Counted from the stretch's first letter, positions 1 through 9,006 are shown. The stretch is DNA of 14,728 bases from an uncultured bacterium (GCA_903864515.1 CAIPFZ010000021.1:1-14728); one strand, 5' to 3'. Notes: a model not told the origin generated them from the letters alone. Numbers and translations: made by a program.

Positions 1-26
1 GGCATAACACCTTTTATTTATTAGAA

Positions 27-54
27 ATCATATCACAATATAATAAATTTTCCA
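27..54 (-). promoter_or_regulatory. possible promoter for a gene beyond the left edge
   Basis: On the minus strand a TGGAAA (54-49) is followed after 16 nt by TATGAT (32-27), 4/6 and 5/6 matches to the bacterial -35 and -10 consensus. About 21 nt downstream is an ATG at 5-3, preceded by AAAGGTG, which could start the next minus-strand gene outside the window. In many bacteria the gene after dnaG is the sigma factor gene rpoD, but nothing here shows that. Weak call made from a short AT-rich stretch. Confidence 0.3.
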
Positions 55-94
55 GCCCCAGAAAGACCTTGGGCTCTAGAATTATTTATTTTAT

Positions 95-1936
95 CTATCC
101 ATACAATTTCTTTTTTCTTTGCACTTCTGATAATTTTAAAGATATAGTTTGGCACTCATTTAATATTTCCATTGCTTCCTCCTTTTTCTGCAATTTTTCC
201 ATCTTGTTTAAATCATTCATCAAATTAGACAGCCTCTGTTTCAATGCCCTCTCTTCAATTTCCAACAATAACTCTTCAATATCCTGATCTAGTTTTGAAC
301 TTCCAGCAAACAATACTTCTGCTTCAAAAGATAATTCTGTTGGTGAGGTTGCAATTCTTTCATCAAAATATTTTCTACTATTTTTATCCAGAAAAGTCAT
401 TGCTCTATTCAATACCTCTTCTGACTTGCTCAAATTTGCAGAGTCCCTGAGCCACAATATCAAGCCAATCATTCTATCGAGGGTCTTTTTATCGCTATCA
501 TTCAAATCATCAACTCCTTTAATTATTGAGTGATCTGAAACAGTTCCAGAATCCCTTGAGGTATTCACCTCTTGCCCCAAAGATCCACTAGCTGCTTTTG
601 GAGCAACCTTCATCTTCACCATCAACCTTTCCAATTCTGCTCGCAAATCAGCTTCATGAATATCTGTTCTTATGCTAATTCTATTGATGAAATGTGCCCT
701 ATCAATAGAGCTCTCAATTGCTAGTACATACGGCAAAACTTCAACCTCAACAGCCTTCCATAGTACACGTCCAGTTAACCCTTCCCTTTCTAATATATCC
801 AAATAGAAATCAATTATATGTTTTGCATTTTTTAGACAAGACTTAAATTTCTCCTTATCAGACAATATCAAAGAAGCTGGATCCTCCCCTTTTGGAAGAG
901 CTGCAATTTTTACATCCATTCCCAATGAAAGCGCCAATTCCCATGCACGTAGTGAAGCTTTGAGTCCAGCCTTATCAGCGTCATAAACAATCATCGTATT
1001 ATCAGTTAACCTCTTTATCTTTTCCAAATGAAGCGCCGTTAGAGAAGTTCCTGATGTTGCAACAGTATTATTAAATCCTGCTTGATGCGCCATCAACATA
1101 TCAAATTGACCTTCAACCAGAATTGCATAACCAAATTTTCTAATACCTTCTTTTGCTTTATGATATCCATAAAGAATTTCTGATTTATTAAACAGTACTC
1201 CATCGGGGCTGTTTAGATATTTTGGAGGCTCTCTATTTTCATCTCCAGATTGTGAATTGACTGTTGCAGGTGTTGACTCCGCCATCGGAAACTTAATAAA
1301 CCTTCCGGAATATCCAACAACTCTTCCAGATGAATCAAAAAGCGGAAACATTATTCTCTCTCTAAATCTATCGTATACGCTAGTACCGGTTTGTTTAATT
1401 AAACCAACCTTTTCCATTTCCGTATTTCCAATATTTTTTGAACGAAGATAATCTCCAAGCCCTCTCCATTCATTTGATGCAAGACCAATTCTCCAAGTCT
1501 TAATTGTCTCTTCAGTTAAACCTCTTTCTAGTAAATATTCTTCTGCAAATTTTGCATATGGATTTTTTAATTGCTCTTCATAGAATACAGTTGAAAGCTC
1601 CAGAATATTTCTTAATTTATCTAGTTCAGAATCCTTACTCCTATCGTGCTGAAATTGCTCAAGCTCAACCCCCGCTCTTTCTGCCAATATTTTAAGTGCA
1701 CCAAGGAAATCTATTTTTTCAAACTCTTCTACGAAGGTAAATATATCTCCCTTTGCGCCACACCCAAAACAATAATAATTATTTCTTGCAGGTGAAATGA
1801 AGAATGACGGAGTTTTTTCATTATGAAAAGGACAGCGCGCCTTGTAGTTTGCGCCTGTCTTTTCAATTTTTATATAAGCTCCAATAACATCTGCGATACC
1901 GAGCCTTTCTTTAATTGTTTGAGCAGCTGATGACAT
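95..1936 (-). CDS. dnaG: DNA primase DnaG
   Basis: DnaG makes the RNA primers for leading- and lagging-strand DNA synthesis and works with the replicative helicase at the fork. The 613-aa protein has the N-terminal CHC2 zinc-binding domain with Cys35, His38, Cys56 and Cys59 (CPFHNEKTPSF and CFGC). The TOPRIM catalytic core follows, with EGQFD at 275-279, DAD at 319-321 and a downstream KGEDP motif. The C-terminal third has a Lys/Glu-rich helical, coiled-coil-like segment after about residue 560, where the helicase-binding domain normally lies. Length is normal for the family. The start fits because the IKERL..DV helix begins a few residues in, as in other DnaG proteins. There is no Shine-Dalgarno sequence: the 20 nt before the ATG are almost all A and T. 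It lies 111 nt after rpoC in the same direction with no clear promoter between, so read-through from rpoBC is likely. Confidence 0.96.
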   Translation of the reverse strand: MSSAAQTIKERLGIADVIGAYIKIEKTGANYKARCPFHNEKTPSFFISPARNNYYCFGCGAKGDIFTFVEEFEKIDFLGALKILAERAGVELEQFQHDRSKDSELDKLRNILELSTVFYEEQLKNPYAKFAEEYLLERGLTEETIKTWRIGLASNEWRGLGDYLRSKNIGNTEMEKVGLIKQTGTSVYDRFRERIMFPLFDSSGRVVGYSGRFIKFPMAESTPATVNSQSGDENREPPKYLNSPDGVLFNKSEILYGYHKAKEGIRKFGYAILVEGQFDMLMAHQAGFNNTVATSGTSLTALHLEKIKRLTDNTMIVYDADKAGLKASLRAWELALSLGMDVKIAALPKGEDPASLILSDKEKFKSCLKNAKHIIDFYLDILEREGLTGRVLWKAVEVEVLPYVLAIESSIDRAHFINRISIRTDIHEADLRAELERLMVKMKVAPKAASGSLGQEVNTSRDSGTVSDHSIIKGVDDLNDSDKKTLDRMIGLILWLRDSANLSKSEEVLNRAMTFLDKNSRKYFDERIATSPTELSFEAEVLFAGSSKLDQDIEELLLEIEERALKQRLSNLMNDLNKMEKLQKKEEAMEILNECQTISLKLSEVQRKKKLYG

Positions 1937-1941
1937 TATTT

Positions 1942-2031
1942 TTATTTTTTATGTGACCTAGCCGACGTTTCCATATAGAATTCCAATTTCCGAATGTGAA
2001 GGGTTGGCACCCTTGCCCTCACCCTACCCAC
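1942..2031 (-). CDS. possible 29-aa small ORF between rpoC and dnaG
   Basis: A GTG-initiated frame of 29 codons (stop TAA at 1944-1942) follows an AAGGAGGG that overlaps the rpoC stop codon; the gap from GGAGG to GTG is 11 nt. The predicted peptide is very basic (MGRVRARVPTLHIRK..., ending SARSHKK) and unrecognised. An internal ATG at codon 20 would give only METSARSHKK. It uses several AGG arginine codons, unlike most of the neighbouring sequence, because the frame runs through a G-quadruplex motif. It could be a leader peptide coupled to rpoC translation, or an accident around a regulatory element. Only the strong ribosome-binding sequence argues for translation. Confidence 0.22.
   Translation of the reverse strand: MGRVRARVPTLHIRKLEFYMETSARSHKK
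1999..2014 (-). promoter_or_regulatory. hairpin in the rpoC-dnaG gap
   Basis: A perfect 6-bp inverted repeat, AAGGGT - GCCA - ACCCTT on the minus strand, sits about 65 nt before dnaG. No U-tract follows it, so it does not look like an intrinsic terminator. Its 5' arm uses the last G-tract of the adjacent G-quadruplex motif, so the two structures cannot both form on one RNA. Confidence 0.5.
2010..2029 (-). promoter_or_regulatory. canonical G-quadruplex motif after rpoC
   Basis: Four GGG tracts on the minus (coding) strand at 2029-2027, 2024-2022, 2018-2016 and 2012-2010 are separated by loops of 2, 3 and 3 nt, matching the standard G3N1-7 rule with short loops. A fifth GGG belongs to the AAGGAGGG about 12 nt upstream. 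The motif begins 18 nt after the rpoC stop codon, within the presumed rpoBC-dnaG transcript. In an AT-rich genome such a run is unlikely to be background. The fold itself and any regulatory effect are inferred. Confidence 0.6.
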
Positions 2032-2039
2032 TCGTTATT

Positions 2040-2050
2040 ATCCCTCCTTA
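2040..2050 (-). promoter_or_regulatory. strong Shine-Dalgarno-like sequence at the rpoC stop
   Basis: TAAGGAGGG on the minus strand begins with the rpoC TAA stop itself. It is the only strong anti-16S match I noticed at a gene boundary here; dnaG, rpoC, rpoB, trmD, khpA, rpsP, rnr and the unknown gene all lack one. The next start codon at usable distance is the GTG at 2031, not the dnaG ATG, which is over 100 nt away. Confidence 0.5.
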
Positions 2051-5000
2051 TTCTAGGAAACCTTCTTCTTCCAAAACTGTCTCTCTCAATTTCTCAATCA
2101 TCTTGTGTTTCTCACTTCCCTTAAATCCTGATCCAGCAGGAATCAATCTTCCGATAATTACGTTTTCCATAATTCCATACAATGGATCCTTTTGGGCCTT
2201 AAGAGATGCATTGATAAGCATTCTGTTTGTGTGTTGGAATGAAGCTGCTGAAAGGAAGCTTCTTCTAGTTAGGGATGCCTCTGTAATACCAAGCACTATA
2301 GGCTCTCCTTTAGCTTCAATAAATTCAGCTCCCTTTACAAGACTTTTAACTCTTGCATTTTCTTGATCCAACTCAAATTGCTCAACAATATCTCCGATTG
2401 CAAATTGTGTATCTCCAGCTTGTTTAATCTTGATACGAGAGAACATTTGGCGAACAATAATTTCAATATGCTTTCTTGAAACATTTTCTCCCTGAAGTTC
2501 ATAAATCTTTTTAACTTCAGAAATAATATACTCTTGTGTACGAGCGATACCAGCGTACTCAAACAAGTCTTCAATACTTGCGTGACCGTCTGTTATGATG
2601 TCTCCCTTTGAAACATGTTGTCCAATCTTAACTAGAGACACACGGGCATAGTGACATGAGAATTCAATTTCTGTTCCCTTCTTACTCTTTGTTGGAACAT
2701 CTGGAAGAAGTTTAATTATCTTCTCCTTTCCAACCTCTCTGATGTCAGTAATCATACCATCATGTGATACAACAACAGCGGCGTTCTTTGGATTTCTCTT
2801 TTCAAAAATTTCTTCAACACGAGGAAGTCCAGCTGTAATATCTCCTCCAACAACAGCAACTCCTCCTGAGTGGAATGTACGCATAGTTAGCTGTGTTCCA
2901 GGCTCTCCAACGGCTTGTGCAGCAATTGTTCCAACAGCCTCTCCTGTCTCAACAAGTGCACCGCGTCCAAGGTCAGATCCGTAACACATTCTACAGATTC
3001 CACCCGGTGTCTTACATGAAAGTGGAGATCTAACAAAGATTTCAGACACACCTTGCTTATCAAGCAATTTAGCATCTTCTTTTGTGATCATGTGATTCTT
3101 CTTGAACAATACTTCGCCTGATTCATTCACAACATCCTTTGCAAGAACACGTCCAGTTGCAATCTTTAGCATTGTCAAACTGATTCCTGATGAACCAATT
3201 TTATTAACTGCAATTCCTTCTTTTGTTCCACAATCTTCCTCAGTAATCATCACACTTTGTGCAACAACGAATAGCTTTCTAGTAAGGTATCCTGACTTAG
3301 CTGTGTTAAGAGCGATGTCTGTCATACCCTTTCTAGCACCGTGAGATGACAAGAAATATTCAATAGGTGAAAATCCCTCTTTGAAAGATGAGATAATTGG
3401 AAGTTCCAATGTCTCTCCTTGTGAGTTTGCAATCAAACCCTTCATACCAATCATCTGTGTAAGCTGACCCATTGAACCTCTAGCTCCTGAGATAACCATG
3501 TCATATACCGGACCGTTTTTATCCAATCCTTCCCCAACAAGTTTCTCAATTTGTGATTTAGTATCTTGCCAAATTGAAACATTCTTTCTGTGCTTTTCCT
3601 CTTGAGAAAGAAGACCTTCATTATATTGCTCAAGAACTTCTAATGACTTTCCTTCTGCAATTTTTACAAGCTCAGCTTTTCCTTCTGGAACTTGAATATC
3701 GTCCATACTCCAAGTAACACCAGATTCTGTTAGATATTTGAATCCAAAATCTTTAAGGGCGTCAATGTAAGGAGCAACTTTTCCAAGACCTTGGTCTGTA
3801 ATAATATCATCGATAATATTATTCAAAACAGGCTTTGTAATTTCCTTGTTTATGAAAGGATGATTTGTTGGCAAAACATTGTTGAACAATATTCTTCCAA
3901 TACTTGTTTCAATCATCTTTCCTTTATCTTCTCCATACTTTTCTTCCTCAGGTACAATTACGTGGATTTTTGCTCTGTAAGATAATGCGCCGAAGCTAAG
4001 TGCTTGAATAGCATCGTCAATACTTCCATAGTAATTTCCTTCTCCTTTCTCTCCTTCGATAAATCTTGACATCCAGAATGATCCAAGAACAATATCCAAA
4101 AGCTTTGCAGTTACAGTTGGGTCACCTGATCCAGGCTTTAGAATATTTTTATCAGCCGCCATAATCTCTTTAGCTTCAAGCTGTGCTTCTTCTGAAAGTG
4201 GGACGTGAATAGCCATTGTATCTCCGTCAAAGTCAGCGTTGAATGGAGAACAAACTAGTGGGTGAAGTTGAATAGCATTTCCTTCAATAAGAACAGGTCT
4301 GAATGCTTGAATTGAAAGACGGTGAAGTGTTGGGGCACGGTTTAGAAGAACATATTTCTCCTTAATAACATTTTCAAGAATAGCCCAAACCTCAGGAATA
4401 CCATCATCAATTAATCTTGATGCTCCTCTAATGTTGAAAGCCATTTCCTTCTTAATAAGTTCAGAAACAACGAATGGTCTAAACAACTCAAGTGCCATAT
4501 GCTTTGGAACTCCACATTGATCCAATTTAAGATTTGGACCAACAACAATTACTGAACGTCCTGAGTAGTCAACACGCTTTCCAAGAAGGTTTTGACGGAA
4601 CAACCCTCTCTTTCCTTTTAGATTATCAGCAAGAGATTTAAGTGGACGTCTTTGTGCGGCGTTTAATCCTGCAAAAGATGCATTACCATGTCTAATTGTA
4701 TTATCAATCAGCGCATCAACTGCTTCTTGTAGAATTCTCTTTTCATTTCGGAGGATTACGTCAGGAGCATTAATTTCCTTAAGCTTCTTTAGACGATTAT
4801 TTCTGTTGATTACACGTCTGTATAGATCGTTAACATCAGATGTTGCGTGACGGCCTCCTTCAAGAGCAACCATAGGACGAAGTGCAGCAGGAATTACAGG
4901 AAGCGCTGTTATAAACATCCACTCAGGGCGAATCTTTGAACGAACCATTGACTTGATAAGAGCAAGTCTCTTAATCATTTTCTCACGATCTGCAGCTGAG

Positions 5001-5752
5001 ACTTTTGTAAAATCAATTTCAAGTTGTGCCAAAAGTTTTGACAAATCAAGATTCTTGAAAATATTAAATACAGCTTCAGCTCCAATTCCAGCTTCAAAAG
5101 CAACACCAAATCTTAGTGAGAATTTGTGATATTGATTTTCGTCCAAAACTCTACCAACTTGAATACTTTCAATATCACGCTTTGCTGACATCAAAAGATC
5201 AGTTAGAGCTTCTTTTGTCTTCTCGTCTGTAACTGTCTTAACTTTGTTTTTGAATTCACCATCAAGCTCCTTTAGAAGTCTAGTTTTTTCTTCTTCATGA
5301 ACTTTTGTAACCAAGTATCCTGCAAAGTATACAACCTTCTCAACGTCTCCTTGACTCATTCCCAAAACCTGTGCAACACGAGATGGCATAGTTCTAAGGT
5401 ACCAGATATGAGAAACAGGAACACAAAGTTCAATATGACCCATTCTCTCACGTCTAACAATTGAACGAGTTAGTTCAACTCCACATTTTTCACAAACAAT
5501 TCCCTTGTATCTAATTCCCTTATACTTTCCACAGTAACACTCAAAGTCTCTCTCAGGTCCAAAGATTTTCTCATCAAACAAACCATTTTTCTCACTTCTT
5601 TGAGTTCTATAGTTCATTGTCTCAGGCTTTGTAACCTCACCGTATGACCAATCTCTAACCTTATCAGGCGAAGCAATTTTAAGAACAATAGATTCAAAAT
5701 CATCTATTCCCTTTTCTTTATGCTTTGCGTTTAATGGATTTTTTATATTCAT
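2048..5752 (-). CDS. rpoC: DNA-directed RNA polymerase subunit beta'
   Basis: This is the largest catalytic subunit of RNA polymerase, which with beta, alpha and sigma carries out all transcription. The 1234-aa protein has the N-terminal zinc ribbon (Cys72, Cys74, Cys87, Cys90) and the clamp and rudder regions. The absolutely conserved NADFDGD catalytic loop is at 505-511, with Asp507, Asp509 and Asp511 holding the active-site magnesium. The second zinc site uses Cys841, Cys913, Cys920 and Cys923, and the trigger-loop motif MRTFHSGG starts at Met957. It is shorter than the E. coli subunit (about 1400 aa), consistent with no large SI3-type insertion. The ATG is 13 nt after the rpoB stop with no Shine-Dalgarno sequence, so the two genes are almost certainly cotranscribed. 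All catalytic residues that I checked are present. Confidence 0.98.
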   Translation of the reverse strand: MNIKNPLNAKHKEKGIDDFESIVLKIASPDKVRDWSYGEVTKPETMNYRTQRSEKNGLFDEKIFGPERDFECYCGKYKGIRYKGIVCEKCGVELTRSIVRRERMGHIELCVPVSHIWYLRTMPSRVAQVLGMSQGDVEKVVYFAGYLVTKVHEEEKTRLLKELDGEFKNKVKTVTDEKTKEALTDLLMSAKRDIESIQVGRVLDENQYHKFSLRFGVAFEAGIGAEAVFNIFKNLDLSKLLAQLEIDFTKVSAADREKMIKRLALIKSMVRSKIRPEWMFITALPVIPAALRPMVALEGGRHATSDVNDLYRRVINRNNRLKKLKEINAPDVILRNEKRILQEAVDALIDNTIRHGNASFAGLNAAQRRPLKSLADNLKGKRGLFRQNLLGKRVDYSGRSVIVVGPNLKLDQCGVPKHMALELFRPFVVSELIKKEMAFNIRGASRLIDDGIPEVWAILENVIKEKYVLLNRAPTLHRLSIQAFRPVLIEGNAIQLHPLVCSPFNADFDGDTMAIHVPLSEEAQLEAKEIMAADKNILKPGSGDPTVTAKLLDIVLGSFWMSRFIEGEKGEGNYYGSIDDAIQALSFGALSYRAKIHVIVPEEEKYGEDKGKMIETSIGRILFNNVLPTNHPFINKEITKPVLNNIIDDIITDQGLGKVAPYIDALKDFGFKYLTESGVTWSMDDIQVPEGKAELVKIAEGKSLEVLEQYNEGLLSQEEKHRKNVSIWQDTKSQIEKLVGEGLDKNGPVYDMVISGARGSMGQLTQMIGMKGLIANSQGETLELPIISSFKEGFSPIEYFLSSHGARKGMTDIALNTAKSGYLTRKLFVVAQSVMITEEDCGTKEGIAVNKIGSSGISLTMLKIATGRVLAKDVVNESGEVLFKKNHMITKEDAKLLDKQGVSEIFVRSPLSCKTPGGICRMCYGSDLGRGALVETGEAVGTIAAQAVGEPGTQLTMRTFHSGGVAVVGGDITAGLPRVEEIFEKRNPKNAAVVVSHDGMITDIREVGKEKIIKLLPDVPTKSKKGTEIEFSCHYARVSLVKIGQHVSKGDIITDGHASIEDLFEYAGIARTQEYIISEVKKIYELQGENVSRKHIEIIVRQMFSRIKIKQAGDTQFAIGDIVEQFELDQENARVKSLVKGAEFIEAKGEPIVLGITEASLTRRSFLSAASFQHTNRMLINASLKAQKDPLYGIMENVIIGRLIPAGSGFKGSEKHKMIEKLRETVLEEEGFLE

Positions 5753-5765
5753 ATTAGTGATTGAA

Positions 5766-8700
5766 TTAATTATTGTCCTCTACTATCGCTTGCTCATATG
5801 CGACCACTTCATTTTCAAGATCAGTTGAATCTTTATTTAATTCAACATCAACTCCAAGTCCTCTTAGGTTTGAAAGAAGAACATTGAATGATGCTGGAGT
5901 ATTTGGATCCAATAATTTGTGTCCCTTAACAATAGAGTCAAAGGCTTGAGTTCTACCTTGTATATCATCAGATTTAATTGTAAGCATTTCTCTAAGTGCG
6001 TGGGCTGCGCCGTATCCTGCTAGTGCCCAGACTTCCATTTCTCCAAATCTCTGTCCTCCACCTTGTGCCTTTCCTCCCAATGGTTGCTGTGTAATTAGAG
6101 AGTACGGACCGATGGAACGCATGTGAATCTTATCTTCAACCATGTGGTGAAGTTTCAAGATATACATGTATCCAACAGCAATGTCTTGTGCAAATTTTTC
6201 TCCAGTTCTACCGTCAAACAATTTCATCTTTCCACTTTCATTAAATCCAGCTGAAACCAATTCTTTCTTAACTTCTTCAGCTGTAGCTCCCACGAAAGGT
6301 GGAACAATAGCTTGATAGCCAAGTTTATTAGCTGCAAGACCCAAGTGAAGCTCAAGAATCTGTCCAAGGTTCATACGAGAAGGAATACCAAGTGGTGTAA
6401 GAATTACATCAACAGGAGTTCCGTCTGCCATGAATGGCATATCTTCAACCGGAAGAACACGAGAGATAACTCCCTTGTTACCGTGACGTCCTGCCAACTT
6501 ATCTCCAACAGAAACGGAACGTAGAAGCGCAACTTCAATGTGAATTCTTTTAATAATTCCTGATTCTAGTTTATCTCCTCTCTCTCTTGAGAAAATCTTC
6601 ACACTTATAATACGTCCTCTCTTTCCATTTTCTAGTCTCTTTGATGTATCCTTAACATCTCTTGATTTCTCACCAAAGATAGATCTAAGAAGTCTCTCTT
6701 CAGGAGTAAGTTGAGTTTCACTCTTTGGAGTAATCTTTCCAACAATAATGTCTCCTGGTCTAACTTCAGCTCCCACTCTTACAATTCCGTCAACATCTAG
6801 ATTCTTCAATCTGTTTTCTCCAACGTTTGGAATGTCATGAGTAGTTACTTCAGGCCCAAGCTTAGTATCACGAACATTAATAACAAACTCTTCAATGTGA
6901 ACAGTTGTAAACTTTGATTCCTTAACAAGTCTCTCAGATAGAATAATAGCATCTTCAAAGTTTGCTCCAGACCATGTCATGAAAGCAACAAGACAGTTTT
7001 GTCCAAGTGCCATTTGTCCTCCAACAGATGTTGAGGTGTCAGCAAGAACATCACCTCTCTTAACCTTTTGTCCAATACTTACTGTAGGACGTTGGTGAAA
7101 AGCTGTAAATTGGTTTGTTCTACTGAAGTTTACAAGTTTAAACTCATGATCTTTCTTTCCACGAAGAACCACCTTCTTTGCATCAACTCCAATTATAAGT
7201 CCATCTTCTGGTGCAATAATTATACGTCCAGTATCAGATGCGGCCTTTTCTTCAATTCCAGTTGCAACAAAAGGAGCTTCAGGGACAATACATGGAGTAG
7301 CTTGCTTCTGCATGTTTGAACCCATGAGTGCTCTGTTTGCATCATCGTGATTCAAGAATGGAATCATAGAAGTTGAAATAGAGAACGCTTGCTCTGTAGC
7401 AACGTCAATATAATCAATCTCTTCTCTATCAACAATCACAGGCTCACCATTCACTCTAACTTCTAGAGTTTTCTTAACAATCAAACCATCTTTATCATAA
7501 TCAATAGCAGCGTGGGCAATTTTACAACCCTCTTCTTCAAGTGCGTTAAGATAAACAACCTCTTTTGTAACAACTCCATTAGCCACCTTTACATAAGGTG
7601 TTTCAATCATTCCAAAATGATTTATTCTTGCATACATTGAAAGTTGCAAAACAAGACCGATGTTTTGTCCTTCAGGTGTGTGAATAGGACAAATTCTACC
7701 GTAGTGAGATGCATGAACGTCACGAACCTCAACTCCAGCACGCTCACGGGTTAGTCCACCGGGGCCAAGGGCAGAAATTCTACGCAAGTGCTCAATTTCA
7801 GCAAGAATATTTTCTTGACTCATAAATTGTGACAATTGGTTTGTAGTGTAGAATTCCTTTATACGAGCTTGAAGTGGACGAGGTGAAATAAATTGAATTG
7901 GAAGATTTGCATCAGTATCAATTGTAGACATTCTATTTTGAATGTTTCTCTTGATTTGAGTCATACCAATTCTAATTTTTGCTTGAAGCATTTCTCCAAC
8001 GTATCTAACACGACGTGACCCTAAGTGGTCAACATCGTCTTGAACTGAAGCTGGATTGTGAGATAGTTCAATAATTTTATTTATTGTAACAGCTAGGTCA
8101 TCCAAGCTAAGTGTCATGATTGAAACTGACTTCTCATCCATAGGCTTTCCAAATCTTTGATTGAAACGGAAACGTCCAACTTTTGACAGATCATATCTTT
8201 CAGCTGACTTTAATAGTGAATCAACATATTCACGAGCGTTGTCAGATGTTGCAAGCTCACCATCGCGCATCTTTCTGTGAATTTCTATGTATGCCTCATC
8301 TTTTGTCTTAGCATGATCCTTTGCTAGAGTTGATTCAATAAAAGGAAGAGCTAGAGCGTTGTCTTTAAACAATGCCTTTATTTCTGTATCAGTTTCAGCA
8401 CCAAACACACGCAAGAGTGATGTGACAGGGAATTTTCTCTTTCTGTCCATTCTTACATATATAGTGTGGTCCGCATCTGTATCGATTTCAATCCATGCAC
8501 CACGTGCAGGGATAATTTTTGCTCCAAAGTATGTCTTACCCTTCAATTCTTGTGAAGTAAAAAATACTCCGTATGAACGGGCAAGCTGTGGAACAATAAG
8601 TCTTTCAATACCATTTATAATAAAAGTTCCGTGATCAGTCATCAAAGGAAAATCAGCAACAAAGATTTCTTGCTCCTTTGTTGTGTTTAAGATTTTATTT

Positions 8701-8975
8701 TTTAGGCGAACCATGACCTTTAGAGGTGCTTCAAAGTTCACTTTATTATCCTTTGCATAAAATTCATCAAACTTTGGCTTTTCTAATTGAAAATCAAAAA
8801 AATCCAACTCAAACTTCTTGCCTGAGTAGTCTTGTATAGATGAAAATTCACTGAACACTTCCGATATTCCCTTGTCTAGTAACCATTTAAACGATTCTAA
8901 TTGTGCTTCTACTAAGTTTGGAAGCGGCGCTAGCGGCTCCTTAAAACGTGAAAAATACTTTTTGTGACGTATCAT
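5766..8975 (-). CDS. rpoB: DNA-directed RNA polymerase subunit beta
   Basis: This is the second large subunit of RNA polymerase and forms the fork, RNA-exit and rifampicin pocket around the active site. At 1069 aa it is compact (E. coli about 1340) and lacks the large lineage-specific insertions. Recognisable elements are the rifampicin region around 377-410 (QLSQFM, then RRISALGPGGLTRERAG), the PEGQNIGL segment, the catalytic DKLAGRHGNKG loop with Lys826 and Lys834, and the C-terminal GGQRFGEMEVWALAGYGAA region. In the rifampicin region the residue matching E. coli Asp516 is Ser386 and that matching Lys527 is Leu397, while Gln383, His396, Arg399 and Ser401 are retained. rplJ and rplL, often just upstream elsewhere, are absent; trmD precedes it. 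The 133-nt leader has two promoter-like signals and an attenuator-like hairpin. No Shine-Dalgarno sequence precedes the ATG. Confidence 0.98.
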   Translation of the reverse strand: MIRHKKYFSRFKEPLAPLPNLVEAQLESFKWLLDKGISEVFSEFSSIQDYSGKKFELDFFDFQLEKPKFDEFYAKDNKVNFEAPLKVMVRLKNKILNTTKEQEIFVADFPLMTDHGTFIINGIERLIVPQLARSYGVFFTSQELKGKTYFGAKIIPARGAWIEIDTDADHTIYVRMDRKRKFPVTSLLRVFGAETDTEIKALFKDNALALPFIESTLAKDHAKTKDEAYIEIHRKMRDGELATSDNAREYVDSLLKSAERYDLSKVGRFRFNQRFGKPMDEKSVSIMTLSLDDLAVTINKIIELSHNPASVQDDVDHLGSRRVRYVGEMLQAKIRIGMTQIKRNIQNRMSTIDTDANLPIQFISPRPLQARIKEFYTTNQLSQFMSQENILAEIEHLRRISALGPGGLTRERAGVEVRDVHASHYGRICPIHTPEGQNIGLVLQLSMYARINHFGMIETPYVKVANGVVTKEVVYLNALEEEGCKIAHAAIDYDKDGLIVKKTLEVRVNGEPVIVDREEIDYIDVATEQAFSISTSMIPFLNHDDANRALMGSNMQKQATPCIVPEAPFVATGIEEKAASDTGRIIIAPEDGLIIGVDAKKVVLRGKKDHEFKLVNFSRTNQFTAFHQRPTVSIGQKVKRGDVLADTSTSVGGQMALGQNCLVAFMTWSGANFEDAIILSERLVKESKFTTVHIEEFVINVRDTKLGPEVTTHDIPNVGENRLKNLDVDGIVRVGAEVRPGDIIVGKITPKSETQLTPEERLLRSIFGEKSRDVKDTSKRLENGKRGRIISVKIFSRERGDKLESGIIKRIHIEVALLRSVSVGDKLAGRHGNKGVISRVLPVEDMPFMADGTPVDVILTPLGIPSRMNLGQILELHLGLAANKLGYQAIVPPFVGATAEEVKKELVSAGFNESGKMKLFDGRTGEKFAQDIAVGYMYILKLHHMVEDKIHMRSIGPYSLITQQPLGGKAQGGGQRFGEMEVWALAGYGAAHALREMLTIKSDDIQGRTQAFDSIVKGHKLLDPNTPASFNVLLSNLRGLGVDVELNKDSTDLENEVVAYEQAIVEDNN

Positions 8976-8989
8976 AAAGCGTCTATTTA

Positions 8990-8995
8990 ATTATA
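8990..8995 (-). promoter_or_regulatory. second -10 element close to the rpoB start (P2)
   Basis: A perfect TATAAT on the minus strand ends 14 nt before the rpoB ATG. No good -35 lies 16-19 nt upstream (GACTCA at 17). If it is used, transcription would begin about 7 nt before the start codon, giving an almost leaderless rpoB mRNA that bypasses the upstream hairpin. The same arrangement is seen at trmD (TATAAT 15 nt before the ATG). Confidence 0.4.
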
Positions 8996-9006
8996 CGAAA
9001 ATTGGT

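Noticed and set aside
54..75. Inverted repeat AGCCC/GGGCT downstream of dnaG as a terminator
   Set aside because: Only 5 contiguous base pairs with mismatches, and no U-tract follows on the minus strand.
2004..2366. 120-codon plus-strand frame over the end of rpoC
   Set aside because: It is antisense to conserved rpoC codons and has no recognisable protein features.
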